64,000 nucleotides of DNA from Marinomonas alcarazii (GTDB lineage Bacteria; Pseudomonadota; Gammaproteobacteria; Pseudomonadales; Marinomonadaceae), in the NCBI RefSeq assembly GCF_003208215.1, contig NZ_QKLW01000004.1:186001-250000 (forward strand), given 5' to 3'. Below the pieces are notes generated by a model. The model ran no database searches, was not told where the DNA came from, and saw only the letters and a program-made list of their open reading frames with translations. A program made the translations under genes and the position numbers. Positions 17,548 to 27,442 of this stretch are shown here, piece after piece; position 1 is the stretch's first letter; each line of letters opens with the position of its first letter.

Positions 17548-18924
17548 GTGCAACTAAATGATTCCGAAGTCGCTTCTATAAAATTACCACCGTATTCCAT
17601 TGAGGCTGAGCGCTCAGTCGTTGGCGGATTAATGCTGGACCCACAGGCTTGGGAGAAAGTATCCGAACTTGTGATAGCGGATGATTTTTATCGACCAGAG
17701 CATAAATCAATATTTGCGGTAATTGCTCGTTTAGCTGATGAATCTGAGCCTATTGACGTTGTTACCATCGGAGAGCGTTTAGATAAACGTGGCGATTTAG
17801 AATCAATAGGTGGCATGCCCTATTTGATTGAGATCGCTGAAGCAACACCCAGTACATCCAATATTGCTGCCTATGCAGATATTGTTCGCGAACGTTCTAT
17901 TTTACGTCGCCTTATTTCGACAACGAACGATATTTCAGCCAGAGCATTTCACCCAGAAGGCATGACCGCAGCTGAAGTGTTGGATGAGGCTGAACGCAAG
18001 ATATTTCAGATAGCTGAAGGTGGAGAGAAAAAGGGCGGCCCAAGAATCGCTGCCGATATTCTGAGTGCGACCGTAGATAAAATTGATGAGCTTTATCATC
18101 AAGATGGTGCCATTACGGGCTTGAGTACAGGCTTTACCGATTTAGATGCGATGACTGCTGGTTTGCAGCCCGCAGATTTGATTATCGTTGCTGGCCGTCC
18201 ATCCATGGGTAAGACGACTTTTGCGATGAACTTGGTGGAAAATGCCGCCATGATCAGCGACAAGCCGGTGATTGTATTTAGTTTGGAGATGCCTGCGGAA
18301 TCATTGATGATGCGTATGCTTTCTTCTCTTGGGCGAATTGATCAGACACGCATGCGTTCTGGTCAGTTGGTTCAAGAAGACTGGGATAAGTTGATGTCAG
18401 CGGTAAAAATGCTCAAAGACCGCAAACTATTTATCGATGATACGGGTGGTATCAGTCCAACGGAAATGCGTTCTCGTGTGCGTCGTATTGCTCGGGAACA
18501 CGGTGGTGTTGCTATGATTATGGTCGATTACCTTCAGTTGATGCAGATTCCCGGTTTTACCGAAGGTCGTACCAATGAGATCTCTGAGATTTCTCGATCT
18601 CTTAAAGCCATTGCCAAAGAAATGGACTGTCCGATGGTCGCGCTCTCCCAGCTAAACCGTAGTTTGGAGAATCGACCGAATAAACGCCCTGTTAACTCGG
18701 ACTTGCGTGAGTCTGGAGCGATCGAGCAGGATGCCGATGTGATTTCTTTTGTGTACCGAGACGAGGTGTATCACGAAGACACGCCTCACAAAGGGATTGC
18801 GGAAATTATTATTGGTAAGCAGCGTAATGGTCCGATCGGTACTTGTCGATTGGCGTTTGTAGGTAAGTACACGCGCTTTGAGGATTTGGCTCCAGATGCT
18901 TATCGCGATTTTGATGATGAGTAA
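17548..18924 (+). CDS. dnaB: Replicative DNA helicase
   Basis: This 458-residue protein is the hexameric 5'-3' helicase of the replication fork. The N-terminal domain starts with PPYSIEAERSVVGGLMLD. The RecA-like domain has the Walker A motif GRPSMGKTTFAMN near residue 217, the DnaB motif MVDYLQLM, and the arginine-finger region SDLRESGAIEQDADV. There is no intein. Translation starts at GTG 17548; no strong Shine-Dalgarno is visible. The rplI-dnaB order is conserved in gammaproteobacteria, but a strong terminator separates them here, so dnaB must have its own promoter within a short gap. Confidence 0.96.
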   Translation: MQLNDSEVASIKLPPYSIEAERSVVGGLMLDPQAWEKVSELVIADDFYRPEHKSIFAVIARLADESEPIDVVTIGERLDKRGDLESIGGMPYLIEIAEATPSTSNIAAYADIVRERSILRRLISTTNDISARAFHPEGMTAAEVLDEAERKIFQIAEGGEKKGGPRIAADILSATVDKIDELYHQDGAITGLSTGFTDLDAMTAGLQPADLIIVAGRPSMGKTTFAMNLVENAAMISDKPVIVFSLEMPAESLMMRMLSSLGRIDQTRMRSGQLVQEDWDKLMSAVKMLKDRKLFIDDTGGISPTEMRSRVRRIAREHGGVAMIMVDYLQLMQIPGFTEGRTNEISEISRSLKAIAKEMDCPMVALSQLNRSLENRPNKRPVNSDLRESGAIEQDADVISFVYRDEVYHEDTPHKGIAEIIIGKQRNGPIGTCRLAFVGKYTRFEDLAPDAYRDFDDE

Positions 18925-19017
18925 GTTTGTGTTGTGTTTTTAGTGTGTACATAGTTAGCAACAATTAAGCATACGTGATAAAAATAACGAATATAAAAAA
19001 TATATCGAGAGTTGTTT

Positions 19018-20580
19018 ATGCGAAAAATGCCTGTAACCGATAAAGAAAATGATTTTCCTGAAAGCTATGTTCTAGTTTCCAGTACGGATGTGAAAGGACG
19101 CATTACGTTTGTTAATGATGTTTTTTGCGAAGTCGCTGGCTATGAGCGAGAGGCTTTAATTGGCTCTCCTCATAACCTTATTCGTCATCCAGATGTGCCA
19201 CCTGCTGTATTCGCCGATATGTGGGCTAACCTGAAGCAAGGTAAAAGCTGGATGGGGTTAGTAAAAAACCGTTGTGAAAATGGCGATCATTATTGGGTGA
19301 GTGCTCATGTGAGCCCATTGTTAGATGGCAGTAAAGTGATTGGCTATGAGTCGGTGCGTCGTAAAGCGACACGGGATGAAATTAAGCATGCTCAATCTAT
19401 TTATGATCGTATCAATGCGGGTAAAGCATTGTTACCGACGTCAACAAAAGTGGCTGCCCATCTTAGTAATGCGACTTGGCCATTAATGTCTTGTTTCATT
19501 TTATTGGCGGTTCTGGGTTTGTTATCTAATGTGTTGGCGCTACAAATAGCTGCGCCTGTTTTGGCATTGTTAGGAATGTGGTTAACCTATTTCCAGGCTC
19601 AGGCGCTTAATTCAGTTGTGTCTGGTTTGTCGTCTGAAGCGAGAAACCCGATTGGTCAGTATTTATATTGTAAAACGGTCGGCGTTAAGGCGGCCATTAA
19701 GTTCGCTAAAATACATCAAGAAGCCGCAGGCAATACGTTCCGCTACCGTCTTAAGGAAGGGGCTGAACAGCTTCGTCAGCGTGCTTCTGAAGCGAAGTCG
19801 AGCGTGACTGGGAATTTGGCTAACTTCAATACACAGCGTAGTACTTTCCAAGATGTGGTAGCGGCAAGCTCCCAGCTATTGGCTAGCGTCACTCATGTTG
19901 CAGAGCATGTTCATGTGGCGGTTGAGGCCACAGAGTCGGTAGGTGACTTGTCGCGTGAAAGTCGATTGCTAGCACAGCAGACAGGCGAAACAATGCGTCA
20001 GGTTTACCATGATGTATCTGAGGCGAAAAAGGTTGTTGCGATATTAGCTGAACGCAGTGATAACATTAATGAAGTGGTTAATTCCATTAGTGATATCGCA
20101 GAGCAAACCAATTTGCTTGCTCTTAATGCGGCCATTGAGTCTGCCCGTGCTGGTGAGGCTGGACGTGGTTTTGCCGTTGTTGCGGATGAGGTGCGTGCGT
20201 TGGCGATACGTACTCAAAATGCTACGCAGAGCATCAATAGCATGACAGAAGAGCTGAAGAAAAATACGCTTGATGTTACGAATACCATTGATAAAGGGAC
20301 GTTGGTCGCACAGGAAGGTGTCGACAGTGTGAATAAAGTTGCCGAGAAAATGAGTGATATTGAAACCGCTATTAAGCAGGTTGTGGCGATGACGGCACAA
20401 ATTAATGTGTCTTCAGAAGAGCAGGCCGGTGTCGCTCGTGATCTTAATGATAAGATGCAAGACGTTGATGCGGTAAGTATTGAGAGTATTGCTCAGGCTG
20501 AAAATGTTGTCATCAACATTACTCATATTGAAGAAGAAGCCTATGAGCAGGGTAATCTTGCTGAACGAATGAAGCAGTAA
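19018..20580 (+). CDS. Aer-like chemoreceptor with N-terminal PAS domain
   Basis: This 520-residue methyl-accepting chemotaxis protein has a cytoplasmic PAS domain at about residues 18-115 ([16 protein letters not shown], then [13 protein letters not shown] and [10 protein letters not shown]), as in the FAD-binding energy-taxis receptor Aer. Two adjacent hydrophobic helices (about 155-200) form a membrane hairpin with little or no periplasmic part. The signalling tip [19 protein letters not shown] is complete, followed by [12 protein letters not shown]. It probably reports redox state to the CheA array encoded downstream. I start at ATG 19018 because GAGAG lies 6 bases upstream; the TTG at 19012 is too close to it. 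There is no pentapeptide receptor-modification tail. Confidence 0.88.
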   Translation: MRKMPVTDKENDFPESYVLVSSTDVKGRITFVNDVFCEVAGYEREALIGSPHNLIRHPDVPPAVFADMWANLKQGKSWMGLVKNRCENGDHYWVSAHVSPLLDGSKVIGYESVRRKATRDEIKHAQSIYDRINAGKALLPTSTKVAAHLSNATWPLMSCFILLAVLGLLSNVLALQIAAPVLALLGMWLTYFQAQALNSVVSGLSSEARNPIGQYLYCKTVGVKAAIKFAKIHQEAAGNTFRYRLKEGAEQLRQRASEAKSSVTGNLANFNTQRSTFQDVVAASSQLLASVTHVAEHVHVAVEATESVGDLSRESRLLAQQTGETMRQVYHDVSEAKKVVAILAERSDNINEVVNSISDIAEQTNLLALNAAIESARAGEAGRGFAVVADEVRALAIRTQNATQSINSMTEELKKNTLDVTNTIDKGTLVAQEGVDSVNKVAEKMSDIETAIKQVVAMTAQINVSSEEQAGVARDLNDKMQDVDAVSIESIAQAENVVINITHIEEEAYEQGNLAERMKQ

Positions 20581-20602
20581 ATTAGGTATCTTAAGCTTAT
20601 TG

Positions 20603-20638
20603 AAGCCCTTCTAGCTGCGATGCTTGAAGGGCTTTTTT
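20603..20638 (+). terminator. Rho-independent terminator after the Aer-like gene
   Basis: AAGCCCTTC at 20603-20611 pairs with GAAGGGCTT at 20626-20634, followed by a run of T. It lies between convergent genes and probably ends the receptor transcript; the opposite strand lacks a good T-run. Confidence 0.85.
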
Positions 20639-20647
20639 ATATCGGGA

Positions 20648-21934
20648 TTAGCAAGCCTGTTCGCTAGCGATTTGGTGGATGGCTTTGCCGAGAGTACTGA
20701 TTTGCTCTTTGCTGATTACGTACGGTGGCATTAAGTAAATAAGTTTGCCAAAAGGTCGTATCCATACGCCTAGTTCGACGAATTTTGGTTGTATTTCGTG
20801 TAAATTAACGGCATTTTTTAATTCTACAACGCCAATGCCGCCAAGACAGCGGATTTCTTTTACTTGTTCAAGCTGTTCACATGGTCCAAGAGCTTCCTTC
20901 ATCCAAGTTTCTAGCTGCGTAATCTTTTCTGGAATATTGTATTCGCTTAATAGTGAGAGGCTTGCATTGGCTGCAGCACAGGCAAGAGGGTTTCCCATGA
21001 ACGTGGGGCCGTGCATAAACACCCCATCATTCTCGCTGATTCCTAGGGCCACTTTGTCATTGGTGAGTGTGGCTGCTAGTGTCATATAACCGCCCGTTAG
21101 TGCCTTGCCGATGCACATGATATCAGGGCAAATATGGGTGTGATTGGTGGCGAAAAGCTTACCTGTTCTGCCAAAGCCTGTGGCAATTTCATCGAAAATC
21201 AACAATATGTCGAATTCATCGCAAAGTGCGCGGATCTGATTTAAATACTCCGGATTATAAAAACGCATGCCGCCCGCATTTTGCACGACGGGCTCGATAA
21301 TGAAGCCTGCTATGCGTTGGTGGTTGTCTTCAAATGTCTTGCGTATTTCTTCAAGATATTCCGTTTTTACAGGTTCGTTCAGGCCTGTTGGGGGAGGGGA
21401 TATAAAGTACTGTTGTGTTAGTGCGGCACTGAACAAGTTGTGCATGCCATTTTCAGGGTCGCATACTGACATAGCAGCAAATGTATCGCCGTGATAGCCA
21501 CTTTTGGGAGTGACAAAAAACTGCTTGTTGGGCTTGCCTTGGGTGTTCCAGTACTGAATAGCCATTTTAAGAGCGACTTCAACAGAGACCGAGCCAGAAT
21601 CGGAAAAGAAAACGCGTTGTAGTTCGCTAGGTGTTATTGCGACAAGTCTTTCGGCGAGTTCTATTGCTGGTTTGTGAGTTAGCCCACCAAACATAACGTG
21701 GGAGAATTGTGCTAACTGCTCTTGAATTGCCTGATTGATCGTTGGGTGGTTATAGCCATGAATAACACTCCACCAGGAAGACATGCCGTCGATTAGCGTT
21801 CGCCCATCATTGAGGGTTATTTCACAGCCTGACGCTTTTTCGACAAGGAAGTGAGGACTAGGTTTGCTCATCGATGTGTATGGGTGCCACAGCAGTTGCT
21901 TGTCTAAATCTAGGTATTCTTGATCTGTTTTCAT
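20648..21934 (-). CDS. bioA: Adenosylmethionine-8-amino-7-oxononanoate aminotransferase
   Basis: BioA converts KAPA to DAPA with S-adenosylmethionine as amino donor. The class-III PLP fold is clear: LLWHPYTSMS near the start, SSWWSVIHGYNHP, FFSDSGSVSVEVALKMA, GYHGDTFAAMSV, ILLIFDEIATGFGRTG, and the PLP lysine in CIGKALTGG. I chose ATG at 21934 (GGTGA 5 bases upstream), giving 428 residues, nearly identical in length to E. coli BioA (429). A longer reading back to 22048 would run into comF. It is separated from the bioBFHCD operon and lies 71 bases downstream of comF on the same strand. Confidence 0.93.
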   Translation of the reverse strand: MKTDQEYLDLDKQLLWHPYTSMSKPSPHFLVEKASGCEITLNDGRTLIDGMSSWWSVIHGYNHPTINQAIQEQLAQFSHVMFGGLTHKPAIELAERLVAITPSELQRVFFSDSGSVSVEVALKMAIQYWNTQGKPNKQFFVTPKSGYHGDTFAAMSVCDPENGMHNLFSAALTQQYFISPPPTGLNEPVKTEYLEEIRKTFEDNHQRIAGFIIEPVVQNAGGMRFYNPEYLNQIRALCDEFDILLIFDEIATGFGRTGKLFATNHTHICPDIMCIGKALTGGYMTLAATLTNDKVALGISENDGVFMHGPTFMGNPLACAAANASLSLLSEYNIPEKITQLETWMKEALGPCEQLEQVKEIRCLGGIGVVELKNAVNLHEIQPKFVELGVWIRPFGKLIYLMPPYVISKEQISTLGKAIHQIASEQAC

Positions 21935-22005
21935 GACGTTCACCATTGCTTTGTTGGGGGCATAGTAAACAAAGGAGCCTGCAATGACTAGGTGGTTTGA
22001 GTGGC

Positions 22006-22758
22006 TTATATTTGGTGCTCTTTGTCTGGCGTTCTCGCAATCACCCAAATATCGACCTGTTCAGCGCCCGCAGCTAATAATAATTTAGTGCAATGCTCTA
22101 TAGTGCTCCCAGTGGTCATGACATCGTCAAATAGGGCGATGTGTTTAGCGATAGGTGAGGTAATTACATAGCTGTTTTTGGGCCCTTTTAGTCGCTCTTT
22201 GCGGCTTAATGAGTGTTGGGCTTGGGTATTCTTGATTTTTTTTATTGGGTTTTTCTTTGTTAGGCTTGGGCATTTATCTCCGAGTTGGTGTCTGAGCTCT
22301 CTCGTTAGTTGTGTTGCCAATGCTTTTGTTTGGCAGAAACCTCGTTCTTTGATTCGACTTGGGTGGCTGGGGACATAAAGCAGTTGCTCGGGCCAATGTT
22401 TACCTGAATATGACTCCATAAGATGCTCGCTTAATAAAGTGGTTAAAGGTCGAATATAGTGATTTCTTTGGTTGAATTTAACGCCATGAATCAGGTTTTT
22501 TATGATGCCTTCAAATCGGTAGGGGGCGACGCATACTTGATAAGCGGGAGGTGTGCTTTGACATTGTCCACATAAAATATTTGAGACATAGGTTGGGCGT
22601 TTGCATTGCAAGCAATGGGTATGGTTTGAAGGAAGTCCTTGTTTGCAGGATTGGCAGAGTGTGGTTTTGGCTTTTGTATGACAAATATAGCAAAGGTTTA
22701 AAAATAACCTGCTGTAAACCTCTGTTATTTTTGTGGTTGACAGTTTCTTCCAGTCCAT
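22006..22758 (-). CDS. comF: ComF-family amidophosphoribosyltransferase-like protein
   Basis: This 250-residue protein has an N-terminal cysteine cluster ([16 protein letters not shown], then CLQCKRP and CGQC) that probably binds zinc, and a C-terminal PRTase fold with the PRPP loop [10 protein letters not shown]. Members of this family (ComFC/GntX) take part in DNA uptake for competence or in gluconate-related growth; no reaction is proven. QTKALATQL and [16 protein letters not shown] are family motifs. Location next to bioB is common in gammaproteobacteria. Its first codons contain the BirA-type operator and bioB promoter read on the other strand. Confidence 0.85.
   Translation of the reverse strand: MDWKKLSTTKITEVYSRLFLNLCYICHTKAKTTLCQSCKQGLPSNHTHCLQCKRPTYVSNILCGQCQSTPPAYQVCVAPYRFEGIIKNLIHGVKFNQRNHYIRPLTTLLSEHLMESYSGKHWPEQLLYVPSHPSRIKERGFCQTKALATQLTRELRHQLGDKCPSLTKKNPIKKIKNTQAQHSLSRKERLKGPKNSYVITSPIAKHIALFDDVMTTGSTIEHCTKLLLAAGAEQVDIWVIARTPDKEHQI
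22712..22743 (+). promoter_or_regulatory. BirA-type biotin operator
   Basis: CTGTAAACC at 22712-22720 and GGTTGACAG at 22735-22743 form an inverted repeat with one mismatch and a 14-base spacer. This closely resembles the BirA operator consensus (TTGTAAACC, about 14-16 bases, GGTTTACAA). The right half covers the -35 hexamer of the bioB promoter, so biotinyl-AMP-bound BirA would block transcription when biotin is sufficient. The site lies in the coding start of comF on the opposite strand. Confidence 0.8.
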
Positions 22759-22764
22759 TAGTAT
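22737..22764 (+). promoter_or_regulatory. bioB operon promoter
   Basis: A perfect -35 TTGACA at 22737-22742 is followed after 16 bases by TAGTAT at 22759-22764. Transcription would start near 22771, 26 bases before the bioB ATG. The -35 lies inside the right half of the BirA-type operator. Confidence 0.7.
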
Positions 22765-22796
22765 TGCTCCATAAATTTCTATGGATCGAGGATACT

Positions 22797-23864
22797 ATGT
22801 CTTTAAGTACGTCTACAAATACTGTGAGCGGGCCGCGTTATGACTGGACGCATGCGGAAATAAAAGCTCTGTTTGATTTGCCTTTTATGGATTTGATGTT
22901 TCGTGCTCAGACAGTCCATAGAGAAAATTTTGCCCCTAATGAAGTGCAGGTCAGTACACTCTTGTCTATCAAGACGGGAGCTTGTCCTGAAGACTGCAAA
23001 TATTGCCCGCAAAGTGGTCACTACAATACAGAACTTGAAAAAGAAAAATTAATGGAAGTTCAGAAGGTGCTTGAAGAAGCAGCCTTGGCAAAAGAAAAAG
23101 GCGCTAGCCGTTTTTGTATGGGCGCCGCATGGAAGCACCCTTCCGAGAAAGATTTTCCCTATGTACTAGAAATGATTAAAGGTGTTAAGTCTTTAGGTTT
23201 AGAGTCTTGTGTCACTCTTGGGACGCTAAACGATGAGCAAGCGCAGCGCTTGTCCGATGCAGGCTTGGATTACTATAACCATAACCTAGACACCTCCGCT
23301 GAGTTTTACGACAGTATCATCACCACGCGTACTTATCAGGACCGTTTAGATACACTGTCTCGTGTGCGCGATTCGGGTATTAAACTGTGCTGTGGCGGCA
23401 TTATGGGGATGGGAGAAGAGCAGAAGGATCGCGTTGGTTTGCTGCGTCAATTGTCTTTAATGACACCGCACCCAGAGAGTGTGCCGATTAATATGTTGGT
23501 GAAAGTAGAGGGAACGCCGCTAGAAAATGTTGAGGATCTGGATACTTTTGAATTTATTCGCACTATTGCTGTGGCGCGTATTTTAATGCCGAAATCCCAT
23601 GTTCGTTTGTCTGCGGGTCGACAAGGCATGAATGAACAAACTCAAGCTTTGTGTTTTATGGCGGGTGCTAATTCTATTTTTTACGGTGAAAAACTGTTAA
23701 CGACTGGCAATCCAGAGGCAGATAAAGACATGGCGTTGTTTGCTAACTTGGGGATTAATCCTGAAAAACGTGAAGAGCATTCGGATGAAGCGGTGGCTGA
23801 AGCCATTGCAGCGCAAGCTGTAAAGCAAGAAGAGTCTAAGTTGTTTTATGAAGCCAGCGTCTGA
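22797..23864 (+). CDS. bioB: Biotin synthase
   Basis: BioB is the radical SAM enzyme that inserts sulfur into dethiobiotin. The radical SAM cluster motif appears as [14 protein letters not shown] near residue 62 and the family start as [20 protein letters not shown]. Later motifs include YNHNLDTS and [18 protein letters not shown], the latter holding the arginine that ligates the second iron-sulfur cluster. I use ATG 22797 (GAGG 5 bases upstream), giving 355 residues (E. coli 346). A longer open frame upstream would be antisense to comF and is not used. First gene of bioBFHCD; the stop overlaps bioF by 17 bases. Confidence 0.96.
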   Translation: MSLSTSTNTVSGPRYDWTHAEIKALFDLPFMDLMFRAQTVHRENFAPNEVQVSTLLSIKTGACPEDCKYCPQSGHYNTELEKEKLMEVQKVLEEAALAKEKGASRFCMGAAWKHPSEKDFPYVLEMIKGVKSLGLESCVTLGTLNDEQAQRLSDAGLDYYNHNLDTSAEFYDSIITTRTYQDRLDTLSRVRDSGIKLCCGGIMGMGEEQKDRVGLLRQLSLMTPHPESVPINMLVKVEGTPLENVEDLDTFEFIRTIAVARILMPKSHVRLSAGRQGMNEQTQALCFMAGANSIFYGEKLLTTGNPEADKDMALFANLGINPEKREEHSDEAVAEAIAAQAVKQEESKLFYEASV

Positions 23865-25044
23865 TACGCCGGATTGGGTGTTGGCGGCGCTTGAAGAGCG
23901 CCGCCAAAGGGACTTGATGCGCCGAACAATAACGCTAGATAGCCCTCAAACTCCACACACACAAATCCACTCTCAGCAATATACTGCGTTTTGCTCAAAT
24001 GATTATTTGGGGCTGGCCAATCACCCGAAATTGATTAAGGCGATGTCAGATACGGCGAGCGTTTATGGCGTTGGTGGTGGTTCATCTCATTTGGTGTGTG
24101 GGCATTTATCACCTCATCAGGCGCTTGAAGAGGCTTTGGCAGACTGGTTGGGGTATGAACGGGTAATGCTGTTCAGTACTGGCTATATGGCGAATCTGGG
24201 AGTGATTTCGGCTCTTGCGGATAAACAACGTCCAGTTGTGCAGGATAAGTTAAATCATGCTTCTTTGATTGATGGCGCTTTGTTGGCACAAGCGCCTTTG
24301 CGGCGTTATTTGCATAGCAATGTGGCGAGTGCTCAGAAGTTACTTGCTAAATCTTCTTCTCCTGGTCTGTTAGTGACGGATGGGGTGTTTAGCATGGATG
24401 GTGATATTGCGCCTTTGGCTGAATTATCTCAGTTGGCAAACCAGTACGGCTGGATGTTCATGGTTGATGATGCTCATGGTTTGGGCTGTCTTGGTGAAAG
24501 TGGCAGAGGGTGTTTGTCTTTAGAAGGGATGGATGCTAAGCGTTTGCCTATTTTAGTTGGTACTTTTGGCAAGGCGTTTGGAACAGCCGGAGCCTTTGTT
24601 GCCACGTCACACGATTACGCTGAGTATCTTACGCAGTTTGCTCGTCCTTATGTTTATACCACCTCTATGTCGCCAGCGATTGCTGGAGCCACTTTGGCTT
24701 CATTGCAGCTTATCCAATCCGCAGAAGGTCAGGAAAAGCGAGAAAAACTGGCTCGACATATTGCTTACTTTCGTCAAAGAGTTCACTCCCTTCCGGTTGA
24801 GCTAATGCCATCAAATACGGCTATTCAGCCTATTGTTATTGGTGATAGTAAGGCTGCGATGGCAATTAGTGAACATTTAAGAGCGCTTGGAATATGGTGT
24901 ACTGCGATTCGTCCACCAACAGTGCCTGTTGGTAGTGCGCGTTTAAGAATTACCCTAAGTGCTGCCCACTCTGAGGAAGATTTAGTGTTATTATGCGACT
25001 CACTCGAGAAAGTTTTAACAGTGACATCTTTAAACGCAACGTAA
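23848..25044 (+). CDS. bioF: 8-amino-7-oxononanoate synthase (KAPA synthase)
   Basis: BioF condenses pimeloyl-ACP with alanine to form KAPA using PLP. The 398-residue protein shows the alpha-oxoamine synthase signatures [42 protein letters not shown] and the PLP lysine in [25 protein letters not shown] is also diagnostic. Its ATG lies 17 bases inside the end of bioB, which implies translational coupling. bioH starts 12 bases after its stop. Confidence 0.94.
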   Translation: MKPASDTPDWVLAALEERRQRDLMRRTITLDSPQTPHTQIHSQQYTAFCSNDYLGLANHPKLIKAMSDTASVYGVGGGSSHLVCGHLSPHQALEEALADWLGYERVMLFSTGYMANLGVISALADKQRPVVQDKLNHASLIDGALLAQAPLRRYLHSNVASAQKLLAKSSSPGLLVTDGVFSMDGDIAPLAELSQLANQYGWMFMVDDAHGLGCLGESGRGCLSLEGMDAKRLPILVGTFGKAFGTAGAFVATSHDYAEYLTQFARPYVYTTSMSPAIAGATLASLQLIQSAEGQEKREKLARHIAYFRQRVHSLPVELMPSNTAIQPIVIGDSKAAMAISEHLRALGIWCTAIRPPTVPVGSARLRITLSAAHSEEDLVLLCDSLEKVLTVTSLNAT

Positions 25045-25056
25045 TAGAGGGGCAGC

Positions 25057-25860
25057 ATGCGAGTACGTATTGAAACAGAATCTTTTGGAAGCGCGTCGAA
25101 TCAGGCTATTTTTATGGTCTCAGGTTGGGCTATGCCAAAAGAGGTGATGCGTTCTTTTGCTTTGCGCCTCAGTGAGCGGTTTTATGTGGTGGTGGCAAAC
25201 TTACCTAGTATATCTCTTGATGAGCAATGGATTTCTCGCTCACGAATTGGGCCGAATTACGATATCGATGCCTTATCTGAGCAGCTTATAGAGGCGGCAC
25301 CCGATGAAGCTTGGTGGATTGGTTGGTCTTTAGGTGGCATGGTGTCGACCTACGTAGCGGCTCGTCGCTCCAGTTGTGTGTTGGGGGTAATTACCTTGTC
25401 GGCTTCGCCTAGTTTTATTAAGCGTGACGGTTGGGATAACGCCATGTCTGTTGAAGACTTTGACGCCTTTGCAAGTTTGGTCGCGCAAACACCAGAAGAA
25501 GGGCTTAAACGCTTTGTTATATTGCAGACCAAAGGTGCTGAGAACGAGCGGGCTTTGATTAAACAGTTACAGGCTTGGTTGCCACTAAAAACACTAAATC
25601 GCCAGGCTTTGATCGGTGGCCTTAGGTTGCTGAGATCGTTGGATGTGCGCCGTGAATTGTCGTTGTTGGATCTCCCAAATTTACATCTATTTGGTGGTAA
25701 GGATGCATTGGTTTCTAGTCAATCTTTAGATCAGCAAATGGATGCAAACCCTTTGCAACAATGTGTTGTCTTGTCCAACTGTGCGCATCAGCCTTTTTTA
25801 GAAGATGAAGAGGCTTGCGTGCGTCATATAGAAAACTTTATCGATGCTAATAACCCCTGA
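25057..25860 (+). CDS. bioH: Pimeloyl-ACP methyl ester carboxylesterase
   Basis: BioH removes the methyl ester from pimeloyl-ACP methyl ester once chain elongation is complete. The 267-residue protein is an alpha/beta hydrolase with the nucleophile elbow GWSLGG near residue 90, the oxyanion strand MVSGWAMP near 20-27, an acidic residue in HLFGGKDALV, and a catalytic histidine in NCAHQPFLEDEE. It is more divergent than the other bio genes, as is usual, but the place between bioF and bioC makes the call solid. It overlaps bioC by 17 bases. Confidence 0.87.
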   Translation: MRVRIETESFGSASNQAIFMVSGWAMPKEVMRSFALRLSERFYVVVANLPSISLDEQWISRSRIGPNYDIDALSEQLIEAAPDEAWWIGWSLGGMVSTYVAARRSSCVLGVITLSASPSFIKRDGWDNAMSVEDFDAFASLVAQTPEEGLKRFVILQTKGAENERALIKQLQAWLPLKTLNRQALIGGLRLLRSLDVRRELSLLDLPNLHLFGGKDALVSSQSLDQQMDANPLQQCVVLSNCAHQPFLEDEEACVRHIENFIDANNP

Positions 25861-26662
25861 AATATCAACGCTTAGCTATAAAAAACAATTGGCTAGGCGT
25901 TTTGACCGCGCTTCTTTGTCTTATGATGCCTATGCCGATTTTCAAAAAATTGTTTTAGAGCGGCTGGTTGCTATGCTGCCGGTAGAGGATGCAGAGGTTG
26001 TGCTTGATCTAGGTTCGGGAACAGGTCAGGCATTAGTCGCCTTGTCTGAGCAATTAACGCCAGCGTGTATGATCGCCCTTGATTTGTCGCCACAAATGTT
26101 GGCGGTTGCGAGTAAGCGCTTCCCTGAGCTAAAAAATGTTCATTTTGTTTGTGCTGATGCAGAACAATTACCTATCCAAGATGTTTCCTGTGATTTGGTT
26201 TTTTCTAGTTTGGCAATCCAGTGGTGCCTTAATCCTTTGGGGCTATTTAAAGAACTGTATCGAGTCACTAAACCTGGCGGCTATGTTGTTTTTTCAACTC
26301 TGTCTAAAGGTTCTATGCCAGAAATTAGTCAAGCTTGGCGTGGTCTAGATGACGCCGAGCATGTGCATCAGTACATGTCGCCAGAGGCACTGATGGATTG
26401 TATTAAAGAGTCTGGTTTGAACCTTTTTTCTTCTTTGTTATCTGATATTCCTATGTGGTTCGTTACACCAGAAGACGCTATTTATTCGCTGAAAAAGGTA
26501 GGGGCAAGTCTCATTGCTTCCGAGGGTGAAAAGCCAATATCGCCAAGTAAGTGGAAAGCGTTTCTAAATGAATATGAAAAACAAAGGGTTGAATTGGGTA
26601 TACCGCTAAGTTATCAAGTTTCGTTTGTTGTGGTTCAACGACCTTTTAGTATTCAGGAGTAA
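25844..26662 (+). CDS. bioC: Malonyl-ACP O-methyltransferase
   Basis: BioC methylates malonyl-ACP, disguising it so that fatty-acid synthesis builds the pimelate chain. The 272-residue protein has the BioC start KKQLARRFDRASLSYD and class-I SAM methyltransferase motifs: VVLDLGSGTGQAL (motif I), IALDLSPQMLAVA and the post-motif SLAIQWCLNP typical of BioC. Its ATG at 25844 lies inside the end of bioH. bioD starts 3 bases after its stop. Confidence 0.92.
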   Translation: MLITPEISTLSYKKQLARRFDRASLSYDAYADFQKIVLERLVAMLPVEDAEVVLDLGSGTGQALVALSEQLTPACMIALDLSPQMLAVASKRFPELKNVHFVCADAEQLPIQDVSCDLVFSSLAIQWCLNPLGLFKELYRVTKPGGYVVFSTLSKGSMPEISQAWRGLDDAEHVHQYMSPEALMDCIKESGLNLFSSLLSDIPMWFVTPEDAIYSLKKVGASLIASEGEKPISPSKWKAFLNEYEKQRVELGIPLSYQVSFVVVQRPFSIQE

Positions 26663-26665
26663 TGG

Positions 26666-27343
26666 GTGAAGAAGCGTTTTTTTGTTACGGGTATCGATAC
26701 GGATGCTGGTAAAACTCATGTCACAGTAGGTCTGTTAAAAGCGGCTAAGCGTGCAGGCTTGAAATCGATCGGGTTAAAACCTATTGCAGCGGGCGCTGAT
26801 CGTGTTGATGGCAATCTACGTAATGATGATGGCTTGCTCATACAGCAGGCCAGTAGTGTTAAATTGGCTTATGAACAAGTGAACCCTGTGGTTCTTGAAG
26901 AGGCTATAGCTCCTCATATTGCGGCGATGAAGGAAGGGCGTCTTGTCACAGCTTCGCGTTTGGAGGGTTACATAAAAGGTGCCTTGCTAACGCCTCATGA
27001 ATTTGCGCTAGTTGAAGGCGCTGGTGGTTGGAGAGTGCCATTAAATGATAGAGAGATGTTATCTGATGTGGCTAAAGCCTTAGGTTTTCCGGTTATTCTG
27101 GTTGTTAATATGAAGCTAGGCTGCTTGAATCATGCGCTATTGACTGCTGAAGCTATTTTGCGAGATGGCCTTACTTTGGCAGGGTGGGTAGCAAACACAG
27201 GGCCGGAGACAATGCCTTTTTATGATGAAAATGTCGCAACATTATCTGCAATGTTGCCCGCTCCCTTGTTAGGTGCCTTGCCTTGGGGAGTGGAAAGTGA
27301 AGAGGTTGCCAAGGTGTTTGATGAGTTGCTTTCGGCTTTATAA
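26666..27343 (+). CDS. bioD: Dethiobiotin synthetase
   Basis: BioD forms the ureido ring of dethiobiotin from DAPA, CO2 and ATP. The 225-residue protein has the P-loop at FVTGIDTDAGKTHVTVGLL, the KPIAAG substrate loop near residue 37, and VEGAGGWRVPLND, all diagnostic. Translation starts at GTG 26666, with CAGGAG 6 bases upstream. It is the last gene of the biotin operon; no strong terminator is visible before fleQ, about 100 bases further on. Confidence 0.94.
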   Translation: MKKRFFVTGIDTDAGKTHVTVGLLKAAKRAGLKSIGLKPIAAGADRVDGNLRNDDGLLIQQASSVKLAYEQVNPVVLEEAIAPHIAAMKEGRLVTASRLEGYIKGALLTPHEFALVEGAGGWRVPLNDREMLSDVAKALGFPVILVVNMKLGCLNHALLTAEAILRDGLTLAGWVANTGPETMPFYDENVATLSAMLPAPLLGALPWGVESEEVAKVFDELLSAL

Positions 27344-27377
27344 TAGCGAATTGATGTTATTAGCTGGCGTGAAGCGC

Positions 27378-27408
27378 TTGAAAGTGAGTAAAATCAACGC
27401 ATTATAAT
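27378..27408 (+). promoter_or_regulatory. Candidate promoter of the fleQ-like gene
   Basis: TTGAAA at 27378-27383 and a perfect TATAAT at 27403-27408 are 19 bases apart, longer than ideal. A sigma-70 promoter here would suit the top regulator of a flagellar cascade. No GG-N10-GC sigma-54 element is seen. Confidence 0.4.
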
Positions 27409-27442
27409 GGTAGTGACTGTATATTTTGATTGAGGTGATGGT

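Noticed and set aside
22551..22796. Extension of the bioB frame by 82 codons upstream
   Set aside because: It is antisense to comF and lies upstream of the mapped promoter elements; GAGG before ATG 22797 and the family length fix the start.
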